Notes: generated from the letters alone by a model not told the origin. 34,880 nucleotides of DNA from Alphaproteobacteria bacterium (GCA_005884765.1 VAZV01000228.1:1-34880), one strand, 5' to 3'; shown: positions 26,144-33,715, counted from the first letter of the stretch. Program-made: numbers and translations.

Positions 26144-27079
26144 ATGAAGCAGAACTTCACAGTCCGGCAGGGCGCGCTCGACGGCGTCGAAGCTTTCCTG
26201 AGCGTGGCCAGGCACAAGAGCTTTCGGCGCGCCGCCGCCGACCTCGGCGTGACGCCATCCGCCATCAGCCAGGCGGTGCGGGTGCTCGAGGCCAGGATCG
26301 GTGCGCCGCTCTTCACCCGGACCACCCGCAGCGTGGGCCTGACTGAAGCGGGCGGGCGTTTTCTCGCGCGGGCCGGACCTGCCTTCGAGGAACTTGTCGC
26401 GGCCGGCGAGACAGCGCGCGATCTCGGCCGCCGGCCCTCGGGGCTTCTTCGCCTGGCGGTGCCGCGCGCCGTCGTGCCGCTGATCCTGCAGCCGATGATC
26501 GCATCCTTTTGTGCGGCGTATCCGGACGTCGAGCTCGAGATCGCCGCGAGCGAGGAGCTTGTCGATATCGCGGAGCAGGGTTTTGACGCCGGCATTCGGC
26601 TCGGACAGTTCATTGCCGCCGACATGACCGCGGTGCGGCTGACGCCACCTTTTCGCTTCGTGGTGGTCGGCAGCCCTGACTATCTTGCTCGGGCAGGCGC
26701 ACCGAAGCGACCGGAAGGTCTGCGCGGCCATGCCTGTCTTCGACAGCGCCGATCGAACGGCGCGATCGCGCTCTGGCGATTCATCGACGGAAACCGGCCG
26801 CTGGAGGTTTCGGTTGCGGGGCCTTTGATCGCCAACGACTTCCCGACTTTGCTCGCCGCCGCGCTCGAAGGCGTGGGCTTGGCGCAGATACCCGAGCCGG
26901 TCGCGAAGGCTGCGCTAGGCGAGCACAGATTGAGGCATGTGCTGGCGGCCTTCGCGCCAACGACGCCCGGGATCTTCCTCTTCCACTCCGGGCGACGGGA
27001 AGTTCTGCCGAAGCTGCGCGCATTCATCGAGCACGCAAAAAGTCTTTCAACGACGGCCAAAGGCACGCGCATCGCGTGA
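26144..27079 (+). CDS. LysR-family transcriptional regulator
   Basis: The 311-residue product has an N-terminal winged helix-turn-helix (residues 12-70: FLSVARHKSFRRAAADLGV, TPSAISQAVRVLEARIG, PLFTRTTRSVGLTEAG). A periplasmic-binding-like effector domain follows (LLRLAVPRAVVPLILQP, GIRLGQFIAADM). It is divergently transcribed from the NmrA-like reductase, the usual layout for a LysR regulator and its target. The effector is unknown. The start follows directly after TCGACGACTT, with no strong ribosome site, so it may be weakly translated. Confidence 0.9.
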   Translation: MKQNFTVRQGALDGVEAFLSVARHKSFRRAAADLGVTPSAISQAVRVLEARIGAPLFTRTTRSVGLTEAGGRFLARAGPAFEELVAAGETARDLGRRPSGLLRLAVPRAVVPLILQPMIASFCAAYPDVELEIAASEELVDIAEQGFDAGIRLGQFIAADMTAVRLTPPFRFVVVGSPDYLARAGAPKRPEGLRGHACLRQRRSNGAIALWRFIDGNRPLEVSVAGPLIANDFPTLLAAALEGVGLAQIPEPVAKAALGEHRLRHVLAAFAPTTPGIFLFHSGRREVLPKLRAFIEHAKSLSTTAKGTRIA

Positions 27080-27253
27080 CGCGCTTTTTGGATGACACGC
27101 CGGTGATGTCTAACAGGTCTACGCATTTGCCGGAGCTGCCGCGGCTGCGCCGCGATCTAGCCGGATCCGACTTTTGCTTGTGATGGTCCGACTATCCGGT
27201 CCGGACCTCCGCAGAAATGGGTATTTGCGCGCGGGCGATGCGACGCGCCCCTC

Positions 27254-28237
27254 TCAAAGGAATGGGTATCTCTGTGCTCGAACTTCCGACGGCCGTGCGC
27301 CATATTGCGCGCGAAACAGGCGATTGAAGTGGGACAGATCGCCGAAACCGACTTCGTAGGCGATTGAACTGATAGTTCGTCCGCAATTGCGCGGGTCGGT
27401 CAGAATCTGGTGCGCACGGGTTAGCCGGGAGCATCGGAGAAAGTCAGAAAAGGTCATGCCCTCGGCTGCGAACAGCATGCGCATATATCTCGGCGAAAGC
27501 CGGTGGCGCTTGGCGAGCGACGACTCCGTCATATCGCTGTCCCCCAAATTCGCGACAACGTCTGACTTTATAGCGCGGAGCCGTGCCGCTGCGAGCCCGC
27601 GGCGCTGCGCATCCTCGATCACTTCCTGTTTGGGAGCGACTGCCAGTGCGATGAGATCGTACACATGCGCAACCACCAGATCGCGCAACGTGCTGCTGTT
27701 TTCCAAAGCATCGCTTCTGATTACTGCCGAGACATAATTCAACAGCAGGCGCGTCGCCTCAGCTTCTCTCGGCAATCGAACGCAAATACGACTTTGAATC
27801 TCGCGGAGCATCGGCGCAAGCAAGCGCCGAGGTAGGCGCAACGCGATGAATCGGGAATTCGGCGTCCGTATCGCGGTTCCCACGTCCGAACTGGACGCTA
27901 ACACGGCCTCGCCGGGACCTAAGCGGGTTTCGCGTCCAAGCTGGGACAATATGAGGCAGCCCTCGATTTGAATATCGAGGATTAGATCGTCTTGTTCGCG
28001 TGCTAGCAGCTCAGGTGTCCGTCGCGCGGTGAAGCCCGTGTTCGAGCTTATGCCTTCGATCACGCGCAGCCCCGGCAGACAATATGCCGCCGCCTCCTGT
28101 TGAATGACGCCGTCTGCCAGCGGGTACCAGTCGATTTTGTGGACGGCTTTGGACATTTCACGCCAATGCTCGAGCCGATCCCGAGCTGGAATATTTTCCG
28201 TCGAGAACAGGAGCTTGAGGGGAGCAGTTTGGGTCAT
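27254..28237 (-). CDS. AraC-family transcriptional regulator
   Basis: The 327-residue product from ATG 28237 has an N-terminal sensing domain of the AraC-binding-like type (about 1-190). A C-terminal double helix-turn-helix follows (SLAKRHRLSPRYMRMLFAAEG, then ISSIAYEVGFGDLSHFNRLF and GARPSEVRAQRYPFL). The frame is open to 28375, but ATG 28237 gives the family N-terminus MTQTAPLKLLFSTENIPARD. There is no clear ribosome site. The gene faces the ABM/hydrolase-protoglobin operon across 224 bases, so it is the likely regulator of that operon. Confidence 0.88.
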   Translation of the reverse strand: MTQTAPLKLLFSTENIPARDRLEHWREMSKAVHKIDWYPLADGVIQQEAAAYCLPGLRVIEGISSNTGFTARRTPELLAREQDDLILDIQIEGCLILSQLGRETRLGPGEAVLASSSDVGTAIRTPNSRFIALRLPRRLLAPMLREIQSRICVRLPREAEATRLLLNYVSAVIRSDALENSSTLRDLVVAHVYDLIALAVAPKQEVIEDAQRRGLAAARLRAIKSDVVANLGDSDMTESSLAKRHRLSPRYMRMLFAAEGMTFSDFLRCSRLTRAHQILTDPRNCGRTISSIAYEVGFGDLSHFNRLFRAQYGARPSEVRAQRYPFL

Positions 28238-28461
28238 AGACACACCGGATGCCGACAACTGCCCCTTCGCCGATCTTCCTGCTGCCCCGAAGAAGTGCGC
28301 GCCACCTGATTTCCGTTCGCGCGGAGCGCGGATCGAACCGCAGGTGCCAAACGTCTTCCTCTCCGTTCCAACCAAACTTCCCCTCTGCCCAAGAGTTCCA
28401 TCACGGATGAGCTTAGGTGAGAGGCTGTCGCGTGGCGGGTGCCACTGGCGGAGATCGAACC

Positions 28462-28773
28462 ATGGTTGACTATCGGCAACTTCGAAATGGCCTAGTCGTG
28501 ACTGCTTTCTGGAAAGCGAAACCGCAGGAGACCGAGGCGGTCGCCGGGATTTTGCGGAAATTCATGCCGAAAGCGCAAAATGATCCAGGTGTTCAAGCAT
28601 TCTTGATCCACCAGTCGAAAGACGAACCTTCCGAATTTTTCTTCTATGAAGTGTTCGAAGATGAAGACGCATTCGAGGCGCATCAGAAAACGCCGCATTT
28701 CAAGGAAATGATCGCCGGCGAGGCTTTGTCGAAGCTCGCAAAACGCGAGCGCTTCCAGTATGTGGTGATCTGA
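28462..28773 (+). CDS. ABM-domain (antibiotic biosynthesis monooxygenase-like) protein
   Basis: The 103-residue product has the ABM dimeric alpha/beta-barrel pattern: VVTAFWKAKPQETEAVAGIL at the start, PGVQAFLIHQSKDEPSEFFFYEVFED in the middle, then AFEAHQKTPHFKEMI. Such proteins act as small cofactor-free monooxygenases, heme-degrading enzymes or stress proteins. Which applies cannot be told here. GGCGGAG lies 8 bases before ATG 28462. It heads an operon with the fused hydrolase-protoglobin gene 10 bases downstream. Confidence 0.88.
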   Translation: MVDYRQLRNGLVVTAFWKAKPQETEAVAGILRKFMPKAQNDPGVQAFLIHQSKDEPSEFFFYEVFEDEDAFEAHQKTPHFKEMIAGEALSKLAKRERFQYVVI

Positions 28774-28783
28774 GGATCGCGCC

Positions 28784-30430
28784 GTGCTCCAAGCCAGCGC
28801 CCAAAAGCTCGATCCACGTGAGGAACATTATTGGATCGAAAGCCCACGCCAGGGATTGCAACTTTTCCTCCGCCATCTTCCGCCGACGGCAAGTCAGGCG
28901 CCGGAAGTACGACCGGTCATTTACGTCCACGGCGCGACGTTTCCATCCGCGCTCTCGATCGCGCATCGTTTCGACGGCTATTCCTGGCGCGATGCGTTGT
29001 GCGATGCCGGGTTCGACGTGTGGAGCTTTGACTTTCTCGGCTACGGCTACTCCGATCGCTATCCGGAAATGAGCGAACCGGCGGGGGCGAATTCCGCCCT
29101 CTGCCGGGCACAGGACGGAAGCGAGCAGCTCGAAGCGGCGGTTCGCTTCATTCTGCAACATCTGGCGATTCCGAGCCTTTCGATTATCAGTCACTCCTGG
29201 GCGTCGATGCCGACCTGCCGATTCGCCGGACGGCACCCGACAATGGTCGATCGGATCGTCCTGTTCGCCCCGATCGCACGTCGCGCACCACGTCGATACG
29301 AAGGGCCGCCACCTGCGCCCGCATGGCGCTTCGTTACCATAGAAGATCAGTGGGCTCGGTTCGTCGAAGACGTGCCGCCGCGCGCTCCATCGGTTTTGTC
29401 TCGCGTACATTTCGCGGAATGGGGTGAGCGCTATCTCGACACTGATCCGGAAAGTCACACGCGCAGTCCGGCAGGTGTGAAAATCCCGACAGGCCCTTTC
29501 GTTGACATTCTACACGCTTGGCACGGGGAGTTTGCCTGCGATCCAGCGCAAGTGCGGGCGCCGGTCGCTATCATTCGCGGCGAGTGGGACGGGCTCATCC
29601 CTGATCAGGACGCCCGCTGGCTGTTCGATGCTTTCGCTGCCTCTCCCAATAAGCGCGACATCAAGATCAGCCGAGGCACGCACCTGATGCATCTCGAGGA
29701 GATGCGCTACGCGTTATACCGCGAGAGCATTTCTTTTCTGATGGGGGACGACCAGGCTTCAGCGACGAAGTCGATAACGACTGCGCACAGACCGTCATCA
29801 CAGCAAGGAGCACAGACTATGGACGCCCCACGCGAACAACAGCAGCAACAGATTCCCGGCTACGACCTTGGCACTGACAAGGTCGCGAAATCGCCGATAT
29901 CCATGCAGGAATGGGAAGAGTTGAAGAAGTCCGCGCTCTTTTCGCAGGAGGATGTCGTTTATCTGCGGCTCTCCGAAGATCTCCTCAAGGACCACGTCGA
30001 GGACCTTCTAGATGCCTGGCGGGGAATCGTCTTCGATCTGCCGCATCTCAGCGCCTACTACCAGGATCCGAACAGCCATCAAGTCGATACCGAGTATGCC
30101 AAGGCTGTTCGCAAACGGTTCGGGCAGTGGATCCTCGATACGGCACGCGCCAACTACGACCAAGCCTGGCTCGATTACCAGTATGAGATCGGATTACGGC
30201 ATCACCGAACGAAAAAGAACAAGACGGACAACGGCCATACGCTGGGTCATCTCCGTGGCCGCGACATCTTCGCGTTCGTCCCCTCGATCGTTATTCCGAT
30301 CAAGCCCTACCTTGCAACGAGCGGCTACTCGCGAGAGGTGGTGGAGAGCATGTACCAGGCGTGGTGGAAATCCATGGTGCTGCAGGCGACGCTCTGGTGC
30401 CAGCCCTACTTTCGCGACGGCGATTTCTAG
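28784..30430 (+). CDS. Alpha/beta hydrolase fused in frame to a protoglobin
   Basis: A single open frame of 548 residues joins two proteins. Residues 1-325 are an alpha/beta hydrolase with a likely catalytic triad: Ser138 in SHSWAS, Asp269 in GEWDG, and His300 in RGTHLMHLEE; YVHGAT supplies the oxyanion hole. A polar linker (about 326-345) follows. Residues 346-548 are a protoglobin: IPGYDLGTDK, RFGQWILDTARANYDQAW, YEIGLRHHRTKKN with the likely proximal His (473 or 474), and the family ending FRDGDF. GTG 28784 is the start, with GAGGA before it. No stop separates the two halves. A strong internal ribosome site also precedes codon 346, so two products are possible. I know of no named family with this fusion. 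Confidence 0.88.
   Translation: MLQASAQKLDPREEHYWIESPRQGLQLFLRHLPPTASQAPEVRPVIYVHGATFPSALSIAHRFDGYSWRDALCDAGFDVWSFDFLGYGYSDRYPEMSEPAGANSALCRAQDGSEQLEAAVRFILQHLAIPSLSIISHSWASMPTCRFAGRHPTMVDRIVLFAPIARRAPRRYEGPPPAPAWRFVTIEDQWARFVEDVPPRAPSVLSRVHFAEWGERYLDTDPESHTRSPAGVKIPTGPFVDILHAWHGEFACDPAQVRAPVAIIRGEWDGLIPDQDARWLFDAFAASPNKRDIKISRGTHLMHLEEMRYALYRESISFLMGDDQASATKSITTAHRPSSQQGAQTMDAPREQQQQQIPGYDLGTDKVAKSPISMQEWEELKKSALFSQEDVVYLRLSEDLLKDHVEDLLDAWRGIVFDLPHLSAYYQDPNSHQVDTEYAKAVRKRFGQWILDTARANYDQAWLDYQYEIGLRHHRTKKNKTDNGHTLGHLRGRDIFAFVPSIVIPIKPYLATSGYSREVVESMYQAWWKSMVLQATLWCQPYFRDGDF
29805..29821 (+). promoter_or_regulatory. Internal ribosome binding site for the protoglobin part
   Basis: AAGGAG (29805-29810) lies 8 bases before ATG 29819, which is codon 346 of the fused gene. 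The sequence and spacing are ideal for translation initiation, better than the site of the fused gene's own GTG start. Confidence 0.7.
29819..30430 (+). CDS. Protoglobin as a possible separate product
   Basis: Started from ATG 29819, this gives a 203-residue protoglobin, about the normal length for the family. Protoglobins are single-domain heme proteins with a 2-over-2 globin-type fold and a buried heme; they bind O2, CO and NO. The N-terminus (DAPREQQQQQIPGYD) contains five Gln in a row and then the conserved IPGY. At the B-helix the sequence is AWRGIV (Trp412-Arg413 of the fused frame). As I recall, Methanosarcina protoglobin has Trp-Tyr there, so the distal Tyr may be replaced by Arg. It is nested in the fused gene in the same frame and may be made in addition to the fusion. 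Confidence 0.65.
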   Translation: MDAPREQQQQQIPGYDLGTDKVAKSPISMQEWEELKKSALFSQEDVVYLRLSEDLLKDHVEDLLDAWRGIVFDLPHLSAYYQDPNSHQVDTEYAKAVRKRFGQWILDTARANYDQAWLDYQYEIGLRHHRTKKNKTDNGHTLGHLRGRDIFAFVPSIVIPIKPYLATSGYSREVVESMYQAWWKSMVLQATLWCQPYFRDGDF

Positions 30431-30459
30431 TAGCTCGAAAACTTCTCTGGAGGTCACCG

Positions 30460-31017
30460 ATGATTGCCTATGTCTTTTGGCATGCTCCTCTTGCCGCGTT
30501 CAGTTCGAGGGACTACGGCGCTGCGCTGCTGGATTTCCAGGCGGATCTGATGAGCGCGCCACCTTCGGGGCTCGCATCTTGCGCGACTTTCCAGATTTCC
30601 GAAGTGCCGTGGCTGAAGGGCCGGCCCGGCTATGAGGACTGGTATTTTGTGCACTCATGCGCAGATCTGGACGCGCTCAACGAAGCGGCCGTCAAACCAA
30701 GCCGCTGGGAGGTTCATGCTCGCATTGCAACCAAAATGGAAGCCGGCCATGGCGGTCTGTACCAGCATTTGCACGGCGAACAGCAGCCTCTCAGCGGCGA
30801 GCGTGCGATGTGGCTGACGCGCCCGAGGGGAATCCGCTATGAGCAGCCGCTTCAGGACATCATCAATAGCTCGGCCGGTTTTCTCAGTTGTTGGCGCCGG
30901 CAGATGGTCCTTGGGCCGGGCGACGAGTTCGTCGTTATCGGCACACCAGCACTTGCACTCAACGTACCGCCAGGTTGGCAAACCCGAACCGTGGAGCGAA
31001 CCGTCCTCGCGCGTTAA
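30460..31017 (+). CDS. Unrecognised 185-aa protein of the protoglobin operon
   Basis: I do not recognise a family. GGAGG lies 6 bases before ATG 30460; the in-frame extension to 30361 runs inside the protoglobin. The 185-residue product has no signal peptide or membrane helix. Both halves show strand-helix-strand patterns: first IAYVFWHAP, DYGAALLDFQADLMSAPP, YEDWYFVHSCADLDALN; then RAMWLTRPRGIRYE, LQDIINSSAGFLSCW, EFVVIGTP. That would fit two ferredoxin-like dimeric alpha/beta-barrel halves, as in EthD or ABM proteins; this is inference from pattern only. It follows the fused gene by 29 bases and precedes the DJ-1/PfpI gene. Confidence 0.78.
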   Translation: MIAYVFWHAPLAAFSSRDYGAALLDFQADLMSAPPSGLASCATFQISEVPWLKGRPGYEDWYFVHSCADLDALNEAAVKPSRWEVHARIATKMEAGHGGLYQHLHGEQQPLSGERAMWLTRPRGIRYEQPLQDIINSSAGFLSCWRRQMVLGPGDEFVVIGTPALALNVPPGWQTRTVERTVLAR

Positions 31018-31104
31018 CCAGCGCAGCAACCGCTCTCATGTAAATCCAGTTCGGGTCGGTGAAGGACCGCAGTTCGACGAATGGCGCTTCGGATGGAGAA
31101 CCAA

Positions 31105-31728
31105 ATGGCTCGACGGGTTATGATTTTCTTGTTCGACAACGTCGAAGTTATGGATTTTGCTGGTCCGTTTGAAGTGTTTGGGGTCGCCGGCCAGCGCGAA
31201 GGCAAGCACCTATTTGATGTGTTTACGGCCGCTATCGAAAGCCGACCGGTCACAGCGCGCAACAACCTCAGCATTAATCCAGATTATTCATTCCAAGACT
31301 GTCCGGGCCCCGACATTTTAGTAGTGCCTGGGGGCTTTGGAACGCGGCGCGAAAAGAACAATCCGCGGGTCCTCAACTTCATCCGCCATCATTGTGAACA
31401 CGCTGAACGCGTGCTGTCGGTGTGCACGGGCGCATTACTTCTGGCAAAAGCGGGATTGCTCTCCGGATTGCACGGCACAACCCATCACGGAGCGCTCGCC
31501 GAGCTCCGAGAGGATGAGAAGACCCTAACCATCCATAGCGCCGCACGGGTCGTAGACAACGGCAAAATCGTCCTCTCGGCGGGAATTTCTGCGGGCATCG
31601 ACGCCGCACTGTATCTGGTGGGCGAGTTGCATGGCGAGGACCAGGCGGTAGAGACAGCAAGCTACATAGAATATGATTGGCAGTGCAGGAATGTGGATAA
31701 CGAGTCGGTCCTACGGTACGCACAATGA
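31105..31728 (+). CDS. DJ-1/PfpI-family protein, isonitrile-hydratase-like
   Basis: The 207-residue product is a class I glutamine-amidotransferase-like protein of the DJ-1/PfpI group. Asp17 in VMDFAGP, Cys107 in LSVCTGALLLAKAG and Thr108 parallel the active-site Asp, Cys and Thr described for Pseudomonas isonitrile hydratase (InhA). Homologs without that function also share this pattern, so it is a lead rather than a proof. GTTHHGA follows as in the family. The frame is open to 31081; ATG 31105 has GGAG six bases before it. It ends the presumed operon. Confidence 0.88.
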   Translation: MARRVMIFLFDNVEVMDFAGPFEVFGVAGQREGKHLFDVFTAAIESRPVTARNNLSINPDYSFQDCPGPDILVVPGGFGTRREKNNPRVLNFIRHHCEHAERVLSVCTGALLLAKAGLLSGLHGTTHHGALAELREDEKTLTIHSAARVVDNGKIVLSAGISAGIDAALYLVGELHGEDQAVETASYIEYDWQCRNVDNESVLRYAQ

Positions 31729-31812
31729 AGTTAGAAGGCAGGCTCGCTACCACTCGCGGCCTGTCGGGTCGCGTTCGGTTACCGGCGGCTCGACCGAGGC
31801 TGGTGGAAACGG

Positions 31813-32073
31813 CTAGTAGTAATGACGATGGTGCTGGTAGATCGGTCCCGGCGGCTCCGCGCTGGCAAAATACGGATTGACGACGCATTGCGCGGCGCGG
31901 CCTGACGCCGACGCGTTGCATTGCGGCAGTGACGTGTAGCGGCATTCGTAATAGGTGATCGGGCCATAGACATGTAGGCAAACCGGATAGCCGGGTGCGT
32001 AGGTCTGCGCATTTGCCGGAGCGGCCGCCGCGAGCGTTGCGATCAATGGGATCGCCAAAGCCAGAATGCGCAT
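31813..32073 (-). CDS. DUF3551 small exported protein (second copy)
   Basis: The 86-residue product has a signal peptide (about 1-22, LAIPLIATLAAAAPANAQ). It has the DUF3551 pattern: CLHVYGPITYYECRYTS, PQCNASASGRAAQCVVNPYF, with spaced Cys, and a His/Tyr-rich end. DUF3551 is a family of unknown function expanded in Bradyrhizobium. Its ATG (32073-32071) shares one base with the stop of the upstream copy (TGATG), so the two are translated together. Function is unknown. Confidence 0.88.
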   Translation of the reverse strand: MRILALAIPLIATLAAAAPANAQTYAPGYPVCLHVYGPITYYECRYTSLPQCNASASGRAAQCVVNPYFASAEPPGPIYQHHRHYY

Positions 32074-32333
32074 CAGAATTTCCTCCGGGATTGGTGGGTG
32101 CGGCCGGGCTGTGTGTCGTTAGCCGCACTGAAATAGGGATTGACGTCGCAGTAGGCCAGCCGTCCGGCGGCCGTGGCCTGGCATTGCTGGTAGCTCACAA
32201 AACTGCAATCGCCGTGCGCGCCGCCGTAGTCGCAGCCCTTGATGCAGAACGGAAACTCCCGCGCCATCGCGCTCATCGGCGCGAGCGCAAAAACGATGGC
32301 GACGAGAGGGGAGGCAACAAGCACTTTTGGCAC
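32073..32333 (-). CDS. DUF3551 small exported protein (first copy)
   Basis: From GTG 32333 the product is 86 residues, the same length as the downstream copy. It has a signal peptide (VLVASPLVAIVFALAPMSAMA) and the DUF3551 core FPFCIKGCDYGG, CSFVSYQQCQATAAGRLAYC, DVNPYFS. The upstream frame to 32372 would add 13 polar residues before the signal, so the GTG with GGGAG before it is preferred. The two copies are about as diverged as ancient duplicates. Confidence 0.8.
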   Translation of the reverse strand: MPKVLVASPLVAIVFALAPMSAMAREFPFCIKGCDYGGAHGDCSFVSYQQCQATAAGRLAYCDVNPYFSAANDTQPGRTHQSRRKF

Positions 32334-32523
32334 GGCTTCGCTCCCGTTCGCATGTCGGCCAGCATTTGGCACTAGCGACAGCTCAGCCAGTCTTCCTTGT
32401 CCGCGTCAATTCACGTTCGTGCGTCCGCGCCAACGACTGCGCATGCTCATCGTTCGGTCGCCCGTTTTCATGCGCCCGCAGAAATCGTATGATCGGCTAC
32501 AACAGCCACGACGAGGTTCTGCA

Positions 32524-32700
32524 ATGCCGGTCCAACAGCTCGAAATTACAGAAGCCGACCTCAAACAGGCGCGCCAAATCGAGCGCGGATGGGCCGCGTT
32601 TGCGGGGGCAGGCTCACCACACGAGAACATGGTGCGCGCAATCGCCGAAGGCATCGCTTGGGGTCGCCAGCAAGGGCTGGAACTGGCGAAGAAGAGTTAG
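32524..32700 (+). CDS. Small hypothetical protein, 58 aa
   Basis: The 58-residue product (MPVQQLEITEADLKQARQ at its start, ending GIAWGRQQGLELAKKS) is acidic, soluble and helix-rich. It has GAGG a few bases before ATG 32524. I do not recognise a named family, but its composition and codon use look like a real gene. It is divergent from the DUF3551 pair. Confidence 0.6.
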   Translation: MPVQQLEITEADLKQARQIERGWAAFAGAGSPHENMVRAIAEGIAWGRQQGLELAKKS

Positions 32701-32704
32701 ATAG

Positions 32705-32730
32705 CGGCCTTGGATTCCGGCCTTGGATTC
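32705..32730. repeat. Tandem 13-base duplication
   Basis: The 13-base unit CGGCCTTGGATTC occurs twice in direct tandem, right after the stop of the 58-aa gene. It is a recent-looking duplication of no clear function. Confidence 0.8.
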
Positions 32731-32871
32731 CCGATCAGGGGCGGCCACTGAAATTAACCATTGGGGTCAGATCTCAAGCTCGGGCACCGCCGTCTCTTGG
32801 GTAGTGGGTCAGTTTGATTGTGGCAGCCGGACGGACTGGAATGTTGACAATTTCCACCGCATATTCGGAGG

Positions 32872-33108
32872 ATGACCGAAAAGCACCCCAAACGCCCTAG
32901 GGACCCCAACCAGCTCGCTAAATCGATTATCGATATAGCGACGGGGCAGGCGCCCACTACACCCCCAGATGACAAGGACCCCGCTGCGGTACAGCGGGGC
33001 CGTTTGGGCGGATTAAAGGGCGGGAAGGCGAGAGCCGAGAAGATGTCGGCAGAAGAGCGCAGAGCCGCAGCCAAGGCCGCTGTAAAGGCGCGCTGGTCTA
33101 AGCGCTAG
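32872..33108 (+). CDS. Small basic protein, Gly-Gly-Lys rich, 78 aa
   Basis: The 78-residue product is strongly basic and has RLGGLKGGKARAEKMS near the middle, followed by an Ala/Lys/Arg-rich tail (EERRAAAKAAVKARW). Similar short proteins with this RLGGLKGG...ARW pattern are common in Bradyrhizobium and may bind nucleic acid, but the function is not established. GGAGG directly abuts ATG 32872 with no spacer, which is unusual. Its stop and that of the convergent gene share the bases CTAG. Confidence 0.7.
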   Translation: MTEKHPKRPRDPNQLAKSIIDIATGQAPTTPPDDKDPAAVQRGRLGGLKGGKARAEKMSAEERRAAAKAAVKARWSKR

Positions 33109-33596
33109 CCCATTACGGCTTCCTCCGGAGGCTTGGGCTCTTCTTCTTTCGCCGCCTCTTTTTCCTTCTTAAAGCTGCGGTTCGGGTACCACTCCTTTAA
33201 TCCCCAAACCCCTCGGCTAACCCGCACAACATCACCAACTTCGTTGAAACGGCGAGTTAGGACGGAACCCACAACATTGAGTGGTTCCTTTGAGGTAAGA
33301 GGTAAGCCGCCGACCCTGAAAGCCTCCAAAATATCCGCGCTCTTTAGTGGCTGACGGCGTGCTGCAAGCACCTTTCTAGCAGCATCAGCAATCGATAAAC
33401 CCAACAGATCGCCGGGACCGCCAACATCAGCGGTATTTTTGGTACCGTTCCCTTGGGCGGAATCTCGAACCGGTGCGGGTCCCCCAGCGCGGATCGATTC
33501 GATGGCGGCGATGGCCTGATCGATTTGGTCTCTCTTAGCCTTAAGGTCAGCTAAAACAGCGTCATAAGGGTCAATACCCTGCGATTCCATAGACAT
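33105..33596 (-). CDS. HARE-HTH-like winged-helix protein
   Basis: The 163-residue product has an N-terminal coiled coil (about 11-35: AVLADLKAKRDQIDQAIAAI). A polar linker follows, then a winged helix of the HARE-HTH type (about 66-137: LSIADAARKVLAARRQPLKS, ADILEAFRVGGL, VLTRRFNEVGDVVRVSRGVW). The tail is Glu/Lys-rich. HARE-HTH modules are known mostly as parts of restriction enzymes, chromatin proteins and RNA polymerase delta; here it stands alone. GGGAG lies six bases before ATG 33596. Confidence 0.78.
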   Translation of the reverse strand: MSMESQGIDPYDAVLADLKAKRDQIDQAIAAIESIRAGGPAPVRDSAQGNGTKNTADVGGPGDLLGLSIADAARKVLAARRQPLKSADILEAFRVGGLPLTSKEPLNVVGSVLTRRFNEVGDVVRVSRGVWGLKEWYPNRSFKKEKEAAKEEEPKPPEEAVMG

Positions 33597-33687
33597 TTGT
33601 TGCTCCCAAGGCTTGCCGGTGCTATAAGGAAGCCGTCGCGCTGGCTGCGAAACAGCCGACTGACGATCTTTTTAAAGTAGGTCCTAA

Positions 33688-33715
33688 GGGGTCACGAACC
33701 CCCACTTGCTTTTTT
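33688..33715 (+). terminator. Weak hairpin with T-run
   Basis: GGGGT (33688-33692), a five-base loop, ACCCC (33698-33702), and a T-run at 33710-33715 have the shape of a weak plus-strand terminator. No plus-strand gene ends close upstream, so its meaning is doubtful. Confidence 0.3.
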
